Source: Fragum whitleyi (taxonomy: Eukaryota > Mollusca > Bivalvia > Cardiida > Cardiidae). Taken from it: a DNA stretch of 64,000 nucleotides. Positions 33,977-47,642 of this stretch are shown here, one piece after another. Position numbers and translations under genes: made by a program. Each line of letters starts with the position of its first letter. The first letter of the stretch is position 1. The notes under the pieces were generated by a model. That model was not told the DNA's origin. It ran no database searches and saw nothing but the letters and a program-made list of their open reading frames with translations. The stretch spans positions 60,221,020 through 60,285,019 of the forward strand of contig OX411548.1 of assembly GCA_948146395.1 (NCBI GenBank), read 5' to 3'.

Positions 33977-36845
33977 TTTTTAGCTCACCTGAGCACGAAG
34001 TGCTCAAGGTGAGCTATTGTGATCGTAGAATGTCTGTCGTCCGTCGTCAGTCGTGCGACGTGCGTCGTCCTTCGTCCACAATTTCTTTTAACATCTTCTC
34101 CTCCTAAACCAGTGGGCCAATCTTGATGAAACTTGGCAGGAATGTTCCTTGGGTCAAGCTCTACCAAAGTTGTTCAAATAAATGAAATCCACCCTTAACT
34201 TTCCCTTTACCCTTAACAAAAAGGGTGAAAATATGAAAATCTTTCAAAATCTTCTTCTCTGAAACCAGAAGGCAGAGAGCTTTCATATTTGGTATGTAGC
34301 ATCATCTAGTGGACCTCTACCAAGTTTGTTCATATCAAGACCCTTGGGTCATATTTGGGCTTTGCCCAGGCCCAACCCTTTTTACATAGAATCAAAGAGG
34401 GAAAATCTTTAAAAATCTTCTTCTCTGAAACCAGAAGGCTGACAGCTTTCATATTTGGTATGTAGCATCACCTAGTGGGCCTCTACCAAGTTTGTTCATA
34501 TCAAGACCCCTGGGTCATATTTGGGCTTTGCACGGGTGCATCCCTTTATCTCTTATGAGCACGAAGGGTAAAAAACTGAAAATCTTCAAAAATCTTCTTC
34601 TATGAAACCAGAAGGCAGACAGCTTTCATATTTGGTATGTAGCATCATCTAATAGACCTCTACCAAGTTTGTTCATATCAAGACTCTAGGATCATATTTG
34701 GGCTCCACCCGGGCGCAACCCTTTTTACATAGAATCAAAGAGCGAAAATCTTTTAAATTCTTCTTTCATTGAAACCAGAGGGCACACTGCTTTCATTTTT
34801 AGCTCACCTGAGCACGAAGTGCTCAAGGTAAGCTATTGGGATCGTAGAATGTCTGTCGTCCGTCGTCAGTCGTGCGTCGTCCGTCGTGCGTCGTCCACAA
34901 TTTCTTTAAACATCTTCTCCTCCTAAACCAGTGGGCCAATCTTGATGAAACTTGGCAGGGATGTTCCTTGGGTCAAGCTCTACCAAAGTTGTTCAAATAA
35001 ATGAAATCCACCCTTTACTTTCCCTTTACCCTTAACAAAAAGGGTGAAAATATGAAAATCTTTAAGAATCTTCTTCTCTGAAACCAGGAGGCAGACAGCT
35101 TTCATATTTGGTATGAAGCATCATCTAGTGGACCTCTACCAAGTTTGTTCATATCAAGACCCTGGGGTCATATTTGGGCTTTGCCCGGGCGCAACCCTTT
35201 TTACATAGAATCGAAGAGAGAAAATCTTTAAAAATCTTCTTCTCTGAAACCAGATGGCTGACAGCTTTAATATTTGGTGTGTAGCACCACCTAGTGGGCC
35301 TCTACCAAGTTTGTTCATATCAAGACCCTTTGGTCATATTTGGGCTTTGCACGGGTGCATCCCTTTATCTCTTATGAGCATGAAGGGTAAAAAAACAAAA
35401 ATCTTCAAAAATCTTCTTCTATGAAACCAGGAGGCAGACAGCTTTCATATTTGGTATGAAGCATCATCTAGTGGACCTCTACCAAGTTTGTTCATATCAA
35501 GACCCTAGGATCATATTGGGGCTCCACCCGGGCGCAACCCTTTTTACATAGAATCAAAGAGCGAAAATCTTTAAAAATCTTCTTCTCTGAAACCAGATTG
35601 CAGACAGCTTTAATATTTGGTGTGTAGCATCACCTAGTGGGCCACTACCAAGTTTGTTCATATCAAGACCCTTTGGTCATATTTGGGCTTTGCACGGGTG
35701 CATCCCTTTATCTCTTATGAGCACGAAGGGTAAAAAAACAAAAATCTCCAAAAATCTTCTATGAAACCAGATGGCAGACAGCTTTCATATTTGGTATGTA
35801 GCATCATGTAGTGGACCTCTACCAAGTTTATTCATATCAAGACCCTAGGATCATATTTGGGCTCCACCCGGGCGCAACTCTTTTTACACAGAATTAAAGA
35901 GTGAAAATCTTTTAAAGTCTTCTTTAATCGAAACCAGAGGACACACTGCCTTCATTTTTTGTATGTAGCATCATCTAGTGGGCCCCTACCAAGTTTGTTC
36001 ATATTAAGACCCTTGGGTCATATTTTGGCTCCAACCGGGTGCATCCCTTTTAGCTCATCTTAGCACGATGGGTGAAAATAGGAAAACCTTCAAAAATCTT
36101 CTTCTCTGAAACCAGAAGGCAGACAGCTTTCATATTTAGTATGTAGCATCATCTTATGGACCTCTTTCAAGTTTGTTCATATCAAGACCCTGGGGTCACA
36201 TTTGGGGTCCACCCAGGTGAATCCCTTTTTACATAGAATCAAAGAGCAAAATGGCATATCTATCTTGCTCTTCGCTGAAAACGTTCCATGATCTTAGGCA
36301 ATTATCTTCTTTTTGACATCTGCCTATCTAATTAATGTGATGTCCCAGGGGTCAAAGAGACTCAGGTGAGCGATCTAGGACCATCTTGGTCCTCTTGTTG
36401 GTATGTGGTATCATCTAGTGGGCCCCTACCAAGTTTGTTCATATCATGACCCTTGGGTCATATTTGGGTTCCACCCGGGCGCATCCTTTTCAGCTCATCT
36501 GAGCACAAAGGGTGAAAATAGGAAAACCTTCAAAAATCTTCTTTTTTGAAACCAGTAGGCAGACAGCTTTCATATTTAGTATGTAGCATCATCTCATGGA
36601 CCTTTTCCAAATTTGTTCATATCAAGACCCTGGGATCACATTTGGGGTCCGACCGGGTGCATCCCTTTTTTACATAGAATCAAAGAGCAAAAAGGCATAT
36701 CTGTCTTGCTCTTTGCTGAAAGCGTTCCATGGTATTGATCTTAGGCAATTATCTTCTTTTTGACATCTGCTTATCTAATAAATGTGATGTCCCAGGGGTC
36801 AAAGAGACTCAGGTGAGCGATCTAGGACCATCTTGGTCCTCTTGT
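33977..36845 (+). mobile_element. Pearl-like element family A, outer copy split by an inner copy
   Basis: 5' hairpin AGCTCACCTGAGCACGAAGT/GCTCAAGGTGAGCT at 33982, GTCGTCCGTCGTC microsatellite, ~160-170-bp monomers. Broken at about 34798 by another full copy and resumed at about 36397 with GGTATGTGGTATCATC, ending in the hairpin GGACCATCTTGGTCC plus TCTTGT. Confidence 0.8.
34798..36396 (+). mobile_element. Pearl-like element family A, inner nested copy
   Basis: The complete element from TTTTAGCTCACCTGAGCACG to AGGACCATCTTGGTCCTCTT G. About eight ~165-bp monomers. Both flanks are family A core and rejoin into one monomer, proving nested insertion. Confidence 0.8.
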
Positions 36846-36883
36846 TATTATGTTCTCAACATATTTATTCTGTACATAATTGT

Positions 36884-36960
36884 TTGGCAGGGAGTATAGA
36901 TTAAGATCAGAATGCACAAATGTGCAGTCTGATCTTAGTCATACTGCCTGTTTTCTACCT
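36884..36960. repeat. Foldback repeat, family 2
   Basis: GGCAGGGAGTATAGATTAAG, then ATCAGAATGCAC and the complementary GTGCAGTCTGAT, then CTTAGTCATACTGCC form one hairpin. A second copy is at 42695-42775. Confidence 0.6.
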
Positions 36961-37368
36961 TATTACTTTGAGGGGGAATTTGAGTCAGACTGGTTAAATC
37001 ATTGTTTGAAATAAAATTCAAATTCAGCTGGATAAAAATTTAAATAGGTGATCTTAGTCAATTTTGGAAGTCATGGAGCCTGTAATAAACCCAGGTTGTC
37101 CAATTGCAAATTTGGCCAACACTTTAAACCAGTCATTCAAGGGGAGTATCATCCCTGAGGAGGCTGAATGCCTAATAGGCACCCTCTTCTGTGGTTAATT
37201 GAACCCAGGAGATCAGTGCAAAAATATTGTTTGTGCCTATACATTTGTAGGTATTTAGATAATTTTGCACTGATCCCTCGAATTGTCCAAATGAAGATGA
37301 AATCGAAAGTTTCATGACATTTTGACAAATTCCTACTCTTCTTTCATGACCGAAGGCTGTAGATTCTG

Positions 37369-39484
37369 TTTTTAGCTCCACAGGCAGAAGGCCAGCGAGC
37401 TATTGTCATGGCGGTGTGTATGTCATGTGTGCGTCGGTCCGGTCGTCCGTCCATGCGTCTGTGCATCCATGCGTAAACTTTTTCTTTAAACATCTTCTTC
37501 TCCCAAACCACTGGGCAGATTTTTATTAAACTTGGTAGAAATGTTTCTTGGGTGACCCTCTTCTAAAAATGAAAAAGAAATTCTGATTGACCCCTAAAAA
37601 TGGGCATGGCAGGGTGTGAAATCTTTAAAAAATCTTCTCCTCCCCAACCATTGGGCCAATTTCAAAAAAACTTGGCATGGATGATCCTTGGGTGACCCTT
37701 TACTTTAATTATTCAAGAAATTTTGATTGGCCCATAAATATGGTCGTGGCAGGGCGGGGCTTATTTTGAGCCCGAAATCTTTGAACGACATCTTCTCCTG
37801 AACCACTGGGCTGATTTTGATGAAACTTTACCAGAATGTTCCTTGGGTCCCTTTCAAAAATTGTTCCTGAAATTTTGATTGGCCCATGAATATGGGGTTG
37901 GCAGGGCGGGCTTATTTTGAGCCCAAAATCTGTGAACGTCATCTCCTCCTGAACCTAATGTTTTTATAAAATGGGTAAAGGGATGCAGGTTCATGGGGAT
38001 TAAGTATTTTGGTGCAATTTGGGCCATACCCAGTTAATTATTAGTCCCCCACCAGTTACCGGTTGGGGGACTATAGGTTTGCTTGATTCCGTCTGTCTGT
38101 CCGTCCGTCCGTCCATCTGTCTGTCCGTCACACTTTTGTCTGGGCTATATCTTCTAAGCAATATGTGCTAGCAACTTCAAACTTGGTACACTTATAGATC
38201 TCATTCAGGAGAAGTGTCATGTTTAAGAACCGTTACTCTGCCACACCCACTTTTTTAGTTATTGCCCTTTGTTGTTTTTAGCCTTACATTCTTGTCCAGA
38301 ACATATCTCCTAAACTATGTGTGCTAGCAACTTCGAACTTGGTACACTTATAGATCTCATTGAGGAGAAGTGTCATGTTCAAGATCCATAACTCTGCCAC
38401 ACCCCCTTTTTGAGTTATTGCCCTTTGTTGTTTTTAGCCTTACATTCTTGTCTGGATCATATCTCCTAAATTATAAGTGCTAGCAACTTCAAGCTTGGTA
38501 CACTTATAGATCTTATTGAGGACAAGTGTCATGTTCAAGAACTGATATTCTGCCACGCCAACTTCTTGAGTTATTGCCCTTTGTTGTTTTTACCCTTACA
38601 TTTTTGTCCGGAACATATCTCCTAGACCATATGTGCTAGCAACTTCAAACTTTGTACACTGATAGATCTTATATAGGACAAGTGTCATGTACAAGAAATG
38701 TTACTCTGCCATGTCCACTTTATGAGTTATTGCTCTTTGTTGTTTTTAGTCTTACATTCTTGTCCGGATCATATCTCCTAAACTATAAGTGCTAGAAACT
38801 TTAAACTTTGTACACATATAGATCTCATTGAGGACAAGTGTCATGTACAAGAACTGTCACTCTGTCATGTCCAGTTTTTGAGTTATTGCCCTTTGTTGTT
38901 TCTATCCTTACATTTTTGTCCCGTACTTATCTTCTAAACCATAAGCCCTAGCAACTTCAAACTTTGTACACTGGTAGATCTCATTGAGAAGAAGTGTAAT
39001 GCACAAGAACTGTTACTCTGCCACATCCACTTTTTTAGTTATTGTCCATTGTTTTTTATCCTGACATTTTTGTCCGGACCATATCTCCTGAGCCATCAGT
39101 GCTAGCAACTTCAAACTTGGTACACTTATAGATCTCATTGAGGACAAGTGGCATGTACAAGAATCATTCTTCTCAGCCCAGTTTTTGCCATTGGTTGTTT
39201 TTACACTTATATTTTTGTTTGGGACATTTTGTTCAAAACCTAATGTGCTAGCAACTTCAAATTTTGTATAGTTATAGATCTAGTAAGTAGAAGATATATT
39301 ATAAGAAAGGGTTTTTGTTATCTGGTGGGGGACTCCTGTATTGCATCGCAATACGACATGCACTTGTTATAAAATAGGTCTTAAGAGGTTTCAAAGTGTT
39401 TTTTTCATTCAAAGAAAGCTTTGTTTAATTAAATTCTAATGATGTTAATGCCAGTGGAGCGATACAGGCCCTCGGGCCTTTTGT
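37369..39484 (+). mobile_element. Pearl-like element family B, split by family D
   Basis: 5' hairpin AGCTCCACAGGCAGAAGGCC..AGCGAGCT, then GTCCGTCCATGCGTC, and ~150-bp monomers (CTTCTCCTCCCAAACCATTGGG type). Interrupted by family D at 38040-39367; the 3' end resumes to CCAGTGGAGCGATACAGGCC, a hairpin and TTTTGT. Confidence 0.75.
38040..39367 (+). mobile_element. Pearl-like element family D, full length
   Basis: 5' hairpin AGTCCCCCACCAG/CGGTTGGGGGACT, then (GTCC)n-rich stretch, about eight ~155-bp monomers (GTGCTAGCAACTTCAAACTT), inverted arm CTGGTGGGGGACT, terminal hairpin GTATTGCATCGCAATAC and an ACTTGT end. Confidence 0.8.
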
Positions 39485-40298
39485 TTTCCTTACTAATATA
39501 TATATAAGAAACCTTTGTCTTTATTGAGTTGAAGAGTTCATAGGGAGAGCTACTTTGATCACCGTATATGATCATTTGTTTCTTTGAACAGCACCCGTCT
39601 TCCTTAAGAACAGGGCCAAGTTTGAAATTGATCCTCGCACCACTTTTAACTTTCCAATATACATCGTTGCTTATGTGTTTGTAAAAAAAGGTATAAAGTG
39701 TATTTCATTTAGTTTTGATATGAATCTGTTTTTGCTCTCCATTTTACTAACCTCGGATACCCGGGGCCTCCCTATTTGCAACCATACAATTACATCAATA
39801 TACCGTAACTGTATACTTAATCATGATAGCATTTTGAAACAGTGCGTTGATGAAGCTTAATTTATCTATAACACATAGTTCATTATGGAAACCCAGACAC
39901 TTCATCCAGATGTCGTGTTAAGCTCGCACCTGTTGCACGCATATGTATTTAAAAAGGGGTCTATTTTTGTAGGAGGTTTCTGAACTTGTTTTCTCGGCAT
40001 TGACACGCAAAATAATTTATATTCCACAAAGGCTTTAGGTCCGTTAATGCTAATTATCTTTAACCTGAAGCCATGAAATAGTATTTATTTTAAGAGTTGA
40101 ACTTATTTAAGACAATATTTTTAATTCGTGGAGTGCGAAACTAGACATGATCACGCATTTATGAGAACATATTCTTTAAATTCATTTAGGTATTAAACCA
40201 AATTGCACTTATGCAAAGCGGATGTTATACAAAAACTTGATTAGGTCTTTAAGAGCATGCATTACCTCTTCACTTCTCATCATTCTTATATCATTATA

Positions 40299-40530
40299 TC
40301 CACTGGTCGAATGCCACTGGGTCTATTGTCATGGCACTGTGTCTGTCGTGAGTTCGTCCGTCTGTCCGTCCAATAGTAAACTTTTTCTTTAAAAAACCTT
40401 TTCAGAAACTACTGGATGAATTTCAACCAAACTTCACAGGCATGCTCCTTTTGTGACCCTCTTTCAAAGTTTTCAGGAAATTTTAATCCAACGAAAAACA
40501 TTGTCTTAATGGACGTGACTAATTTCCAAA
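40299..40530 (+). mobile_element. Family B element, 5' fragment
   Basis: CCACTGGTCGAATGCCACTGG hairpin remnant, CGTCCGTCTGTCCGTCC and one monomer ending near GACGTGACTAATTTCC. No 3' end. Confidence 0.6.
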
Positions 40531-43500
40531 TACAGAAAACTTGTGTTGAGCAACCACCTAGGGGACCAATAAGCATCGGTCGCTTATGGAAATTGTCGCT
40601 TAATACAAAATTCAATGATAAATTAGACGCGTTATTTGATAGCATTTAAGGATTGTCAAATAATTCTTATTGAAACCTATGATGTTCGACCCCATAACAT
40701 CATAAGATTTTTTTTTTCGCTTAAAGCTGCTCTTTCACACATTGGGAAAACGTGATTTTTGAAAATTTTCGTAAAATGAAACGGAAGTAACGATCTCATC
40801 ATGTTGAATCCTTTAAAATAATTCGATTCAATCTGATAATGCTTGGAAAGAAAGACCGATATTCCCGAATTCAGCGAAATTCATTCTGATAAATAAAGCA
40901 ACTACTAACGCCTAAAAAATAATTCTTCAATTTCGAGCCAACCATCTATGCATGTGCTTTCCAAGTATTTGTCTTATTCAATCAAAGATTTAGGTAAATG
41001 TATTTAACAGCTGAATTGTTCGTATCGATACAATCAAAAAACGAAAGAAAAGTCATGGAAAATAAAGATTTTGAAATTTATAGACTGGAAATCAATAGAC
41101 TGGTTGCCTTACTGATCTTGCCGTTAGAAAAAATAAGTTACAAATTTATTGAAATATGTTGCGTTTAGCGACAATGCCATTTGGCCATTCTGAAACGTCT
41201 AAAAATACACACATTTCAAAATCTTAGAACAAGATTTGTATTTTTCTATGAAAAACTGTGAAAGAGCACCTTTAAGAATGTCTACTTTTTCGGAGATTGT
41301 TACGTTGAAAGACGTTTTCATGATGGTCGCTTGATAGAGGTGGTCGTTCGAGCAATATCGTCTGTATAGTAAGTTTTGCTGTTTTTGACAGTTTTTCTAA
41401 TAGAACTATTTCGTAAGCAAGTATACCCAATAGTTGTGAACTTGCATTTAATTCATGGTGGTATGCAAAATAATGTTAAGCCAATCTAAATGCTTGAATT
41501 CAATAGATGCAACTAAAAATAAAATTATTATAGGACTGGTAGTAAAAACCGGTCGTTAATAACTTGAAACTAATTACCTAGACCTGGAAGTCTGATATCA
41601 TACAGTGTGAACCACGTGTATCTTGACACTTTCCATAGCTTCCTGGTCGAGTTACTCGGTACAGATCTGGCGCATGAAGTGGAAACATTCTAGGAACTCG
41701 GTTCAAACCAATACTTATTGCACGAGCTGTTTAGACAAAGCTTTTTTTAATTTTGTATATATTTGAGATTTGAAACAGCGTTGCCTTCAGACTGACAAAT
41801 TCCGCAAACTGTTTCCAAAATCGTACCCCGCTTTGCTCGTGCATTGGCGTTCAAAGCGGGGTATGAATTGCAAAGAGTTTACTCCGGTTTGTCACCCTGA
41901 ACGCAGCGCTAAATTCGTAGCTTGCGACTTTGGTCAAATGGTATTGACAACGTACAATGTTATTATTTAAGATTTGTCGATTCACAAAATCGGGTGAAGC
42001 CCGTTCGAATTTCATGAAAAATCCTTGTTGTCCATGCGGCAAATGTCGTAAATTAATCGTTCAAAGATCGTGAGATCAGTCAATTAAGTCTTTTGTGCGT
42101 TTTCCGTGGGGGCTCTATGTGATGCTTTTGAAAAACAAGTCCCGAAAGCTGACAGTTCGACTAGTCTATGATTTTGACAGCGTGTTAACAGGACATCTTG
42201 CAATTTGTGAAATAAACATATTACCCTTTTTTAAAACGAATTGTCAATTTTAAGTGCGAAACATTTCGTTCCTGTGTAATTGCTCATCATACGCAGACCG
42301 TCAAAGTCCGGTCAAGTCTATACATTTGATTCCATAATCTGAGATGGGCCTTTTCTACATGACAAGTTCTAATTAATTACTACCCCTACTGTGTAAAGAG
42401 ATAACACATTCAAATTTCCACCAGCGGTAGATGTCTGGTGACGTAATAACTTAATTAAATGACCCGATTCTGAATCACTTCATTAATATGCACAACCCTT
42501 CCTCTACAAATTCTTATTCCACTGGGACAAGGTTTCAGCGTATACGCCCAGTTTTGTAGAGTACTGATTTTTTCAAACATCGAGATCATGGGTTTGGTCT
42601 CCGGGCTGACCTCCTTATTTGCTGATTTTTTTGCAAATTGCTAACCTCTGGAACAATTAACCAAATCTGACGCCTGTTTTCCAACAAAAAGGAAGCAGGT
42701 AGTATAGGCTTAGATCAGACTGCACGTCTGTGCTGGCTGATCTTTGTCTATTACGTCTGCTAACGCTTTGTGTTTAGCGGGAAAATGTCCCGAATATCCA
42801 TTTGAGGGTTTAATAACCAATTCTTTCAAAGGAGAAGCCATTCAACTGTAGCCTTGCTTTTACATCGAGAACTTGGGCTTTTGCGAACTAGACGGAGTTC
42901 ACCGGAATCCTTGTATCCTACTTATAGGAACAAGTGGCATCCTCCTCCCCCTCCCAGCTTTTTCACCACGGTAACTTGATAGCCAACACTTGACTGCTGA
43001 TTAGATATTAACTGTTACATACATAAACTTTCACCGAGAAGTTATACTGTGGAGAGATAACTTGGCTTTTCAGTGGTCTTTTATCCTAGATTCTTCTCTC
43101 ATTTTCAGTGTTACATTTTATAATTTCCAAATTTCTTACACAGTTAAATTCATATTGCTACCACTTCAGCCCTAGCATCAGTGTCATTTACATATTATAA
43201 CATCTGCCTGTGTGAAGAATAAATTGAAGCTATGGATAGGTACATCAGCTTCAACAAAAGAACTGCAACAAGTTACTAATAAAAATGGCATGAAACCCCA
43301 CACAAACAAGATAACTTAGTGAGATATCTGTATATTAAGAATTACAGCTGATACAGGGGGGACCAATCTTAAATAAGTTTCCCCATGACTAAATGATTTT
43401 TCAAGGAAATGTCAAATTTTGCATAATAATCTGATCTGGTGTTTTTACTTTGTCTTTACCAAAGCATAACATCAATTTATCTACCAGCTTTCATTCTTGT

Positions 43501-44844
43501 TATTAAGCAAAAAGAAAAACGAACACAGTAATTTAGTGCACACTGTTAAGAATTCAGTATATTCTAAGCTTTTTCCGAAACCTTGTAACAACGACTTTTT
43601 AAGTTATAGTAAATACACTATATTTACAGTTAAGAACATCGTGAAATTGACATGATGAATTATTTTGGAATGATAATGGAATGAAATTGAATGTGTTTGT
43701 GGAGCGAGTTTTTAGTGAAATTCAAGGCGGAAAGGGGGGTAATGAACAAAATATGCGATATTTATTACCTCCCCTTAATAAAATATACATTATTTTCTAT
43801 TACTGTGCCTTGTTGGACCTATCAAACATCGAGGATTAGTGAGATTCAGCTGCATCATGGAAAAAGGGGCCTTTATGTAAATGTTCTTGTGAACGCAACT
43901 CCTCCCTCAATAATGGATTGATTGGGATGAAACTTTCACCTATTGTCCCTATTCACCTGACAATACCTATAGTATCACGATTTGTAGAAATGTAGCCGGG
44001 TTTCAAGTAAATTATACCAAAGGTACCATAAAATTTTAAAGTATTCTACATCAGCTATGGCAAAACTACTCTAGGGCTATAGTAATTGCTATGACTTTCT
44101 CCAAAAGCAGCTGATGTAAAACTGAACTTGACCTCGATGATAATGATAACAGTGAGGCGCAAAGGCTTTGTGCAAGCAATACACATTTTAAATATGAGAA
44201 CACAGTTTCATTACAATAAAAGATGTTGCTAATAATTACAGAGAAAGGGAGAGTATTTAACTCAATTTTCAGTTAGAACGACCTTGACCATCATACTAAA
44301 TGGATTTGCTTAAATCTGTACTAAAAGGATGATTTTGTTACAAGCAAATCATTTGGGATAAACTTTATCTCTTTCAATTGAACGATTTCATAGACAATGA
44401 GGAAATCTATATTTTACATGAATGTGACATTGAAAAAGACCTTGATTAATAACCCTGAAGAAAGTACCAACAGAAAGGTCTTTTCAAATCAATTGACTTG
44501 TGAATGTGCAATAGTAAAAGGCGATTTTTTTTTCGATCCAAGTGCAACCAATTCATAAATAACTATCCATAGTGATTTGAATTTAAAAGGTCAAATGCAA
44601 AACCCAAAATCATACAGAATCATTTAGGAAAGTTTTAGGTTATTCAGTTGGAAACTAAATGATGAGTTTTACACACAAAATGTGATGACTACCTGACAGA
44701 AAGACAGATAGATGGAAAGAAAGACAAAGAGAAGGAATGAGAGAGGACTGAGTCATATCATAATAAACCCTTCCAGAAGTATGATACACTTTATCAACTT
44801 TGGAATTTTACTTCCTATCAACCAATACCAAGACTAAGGCAAGC
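40531..44844. other. Intergenic region without recognised genes
   Basis: Apart from foldback family 2 at 42695 nothing is recognised. Frames at 41770-41970 and 43691-43921 are short and lack splice-consistent neighbours. A GCTCTTTCACACATTGGG / GTGAAAGAGCACCTTTAA pair at ~40727 and ~41260 may be the inverted ends of a ~540-bp element. Confidence 0.35.
42695..42775. repeat. Foldback repeat, family 2
   Basis: GCAGGTAGTATAGGCTTAGA, CAGACTGCACGTCTGTGCTG and CTGATCTTTGTCTATTACG match the copy at 36884 in order and pairing. Confidence 0.6.
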
Positions 44845-45611
44845 ATGTGCTCAGGTGAGCTTTTGTGATCATTCAATCTCCGTTGTGCGTTGGTCGTCGT
44901 CAGAAGTCAACAATTTAAGTGTTTACTCTCTAGAAGCCAAAATAATGGAGCAATCATCACGAAACTTGGTCAGAATGTTTGTCAGGTCACAAGGATGAAC
45001 CCTATCAAAAATGGGAAGGATCTGTTCCATATCATGGGAAAAAAAACCTTAATGGCATTTTCTTGTTTACACTCTAGAAGCCACAATAACGATCAAATAA
45101 TTACGAAACTTGGTCAGTAGGTCACAAGAATGAACCCTATTGCAAATTTGAAGGATTCCATACCATATGGGAAAAGAGGCCTTAATGACAATTTTCTTGT
45201 TTCAACTCTAGAGGCTACAAATATGGTCCAATAATCATGAAACTTGGTCAGAATGATGGCCAGGTCACAAGGATGAACTCTATTGAAAATGGGAAGGATA
45301 TGTGCTATATCATGGGAAAGGGGGCCTTAATGACAATTTTCTTGTTTACACTCTAGAAGCCACAATAATGGACCAATCATCATGAAACTTGGTCAGAATG
45401 TTTGTCAGGTCACAAGGATGAACCCTATCAAAAATGGGAAGGATCCATGCCATTTCATGAGAAAAGGGGCCTTGATGACATTTTTTTTTTTGTTTTCACT
45501 CTCGAGTCTACAAATTATAAAAGTACAATTATGACTTTTTCTGGAATATTTGATGATTACCGAAACTAAGAAACGAAGGTGAGCGATATAGGACCATCAT
45601 GGTCCTTTTGT
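44845..45611 (+). mobile_element. Family A (variant core) element, 5' arm partly lost
   Basis: Starts at half a 5' hairpin (GTGCTCAGGTGAGCTTTTGT), has four to five monomers as at 24438, and ends GGTGAGCGATATAGGACC plus hairpin and CCTTTTGT. The other hairpin arm is missing. Confidence 0.75.
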
Positions 45612-45623
45612 GCTTTTTTTATC

Positions 45624-46350
45624 TTAGCTCCACTGGCCGAAGGTCAGCTAGCTATTGTTATGGCGGTTTGTCCGTTGTGCGTCTGTCCATCCCTGCTTGC
45701 TGAAACCTTTTTCCTTTATACATTTTCTCCAATGAGCAAACTTTAATGAAACTTGGTAGAAATGACCTTTAGATGACCTTTTACTTAAATTGTTAGAGAA
45801 ATTTTGATCTACCCCCTAATTATGGGCGTGGCAAGTTGTGGCATTTTTTACTATAAAATCTATAAAATTCTTCTCCTCCCAAACCATTGGGCCGATTTCA
45901 ATGAAACTTGGCATGGATGCTCCTTAGGTGCCCTTTACATATCTTACAAATACGGTTGACCTCTTATAATGGGCGTGGCAGGACGGGGCTTATTTTCTCT
46001 GTAAAATCCTTAAAAATCTCCTCTTCCAAAGACATATGGCCAATTTCAGTGATACAAGGATGTTCCCTTTACTTAAATTGTTAAAGTTTTTTTTATTGAT
46101 CTTCAAAATTCTTCTCCTCCCATTTCTTTGGGTCAATTTTGATTAAACTAAGCATGAATATTTCTTAGGTGTACTTTTACTTAAGCTGGTCGTGAAATTT
46201 TGATAGGCCCTTAGATGTGGAAAAAGCATTACGAAATACATGTAGTTCAAAAGAGATTTCAAAGTGTTGTTCAGTCAGTGTAAGCTTTGTTTAATGAAAG
46301 TCTAGAGATGTTAAAGTCAGTGGAGCAATACAGGCCCTTTTGGTCTTCTT
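45624..46350 (+). mobile_element. Family B element
   Basis: 5' hairpin AGCTCCACTGGCCGAAGGTC..AGCTAGCT, short GTCCGTTGTGCGTCTGTCC, about four monomers, then AGTGGAGCAATACAGGCCC and a decayed hairpin with TCTTCTTTT. Follows the family A copy within 15 bp. Confidence 0.7.
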
Positions 46351-46626
46351 TTTTTTCTTTTTTGCATTTATCAAATCAGAAAAGCTCTTGAAGCAAAATG
46401 ATCCTCATGTTGTACCAAGAGAGTCACCTGAGGTAATCTGAAACCAAGACTGATAAGCCGTCAGCTTGGACCCTGTGTTTATTTTATTTATGGCCAGAGG
46501 TATTTTGTTACTGTAACAGTTATCAGTTAGGTAAATAGCTTCTAAAATTAGTAACACCTTAGAATAAGGCATTTCTATCATTTGTACGTAGAGGTAATCC
46601 TTGCACTATGATATACCCCATATTTT

Positions 46627-47035
46627 TTAATGTTTTCCGGTGAATTATCGAGAACAAACCCGGTAGATTGTCTTTAGATAAATTCACCGCCTTACCAGTG
46701 GAATTATCAAAAACTTATATCCTGCTTTCGTTCATTTTTTCTTATCTGACGTTATCTTAGGGAAACTCTCCGGCGATAAGTGTTGTTATCATGAACGTTG
46801 CGCAAAACAATCACGAGCTAAATTACGCTCTGTAAGAAAAATTGTCCTAAAATTTTCACATTTTGTATCATTTTTGCACTAAAGAAAACGAATAACGGTT
46901 TGTTTTTCGAGTAAGATCGATTTGTATTTCATTTCGTGAACAATCAAAGCTGTATTTTCACTCGTGGCTCCGCACTCGTGAAAATATAGCTTTTATTGAT
47001 CACTCAATAAAATATAAATCGATCTTATACTTTAA
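46627..47035 (+). repeat. Repeat G, copy 2 (empty site), with terminal palindrome
   Basis: Unbroken version of 30833-31526. It ends with a ~115-bp near-perfect foldback (46914-47030): TAAGATCGATTTGTATTTC and its complement flank TTTTCACTCGTGGCTCCG. Probably a non-autonomous DNA transposon; the class is not established. Confidence 0.6.
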
Positions 47036-47642
47036 CAATCATCTTATGTATTTAACTACCTTAGGGAGTCGGTAATATGTGTCAGATGCTACGGTAGTGA
47101 CGGCATCTGTCCTTAATATAAGTTTTTCTAAACTAAGTTGATTTCAATGCATTCAATGTAGTTTACTTAAATACGATTTACTTTTTTCAATCGCAAAACA
47201 TATTCTGCAATTTTTGAGTACAAATAGCAGGGGTAAATATTATTAATTTTAACTTAAGGGCCCAGAATTTCAATGTATATTCAACATTAGAGGTAAAGGC
47301 ATTTTCCAAAAAAAAAAATCAAGGGACCAAACCTATAATCTAGGGGCCAAAGGCGACTGGGTCCTTGCTAGTCTTTTTCCTTGTCATAGTCTGATTATTA
47401 TTATATATTTTTTTTTTGAATGTTTTTTAAAGAAAAATGATTAGTAATTGCAAAATAATTTGAATAATTTTGGAATCCCTAAAATTCTTGCGATTTTGTG
47501 AAAAATTGGTTTTAAAGTTTGAAAACAATTTTGAGTACGAATCTATTTTAGAAGCTTTTGCACAATCTATTTTCATTGAACAGTTTTGCTTTGATTTATT
47601 TTAAATTATACGTTATGAAGATAAATTTATCGATTTCAAGGA

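Noticed and set aside
33977..36845. CRISPR-like regular repeats
   Set aside because: Whole monomers are repeated, without unique spacers, in a eukaryotic transposable element.
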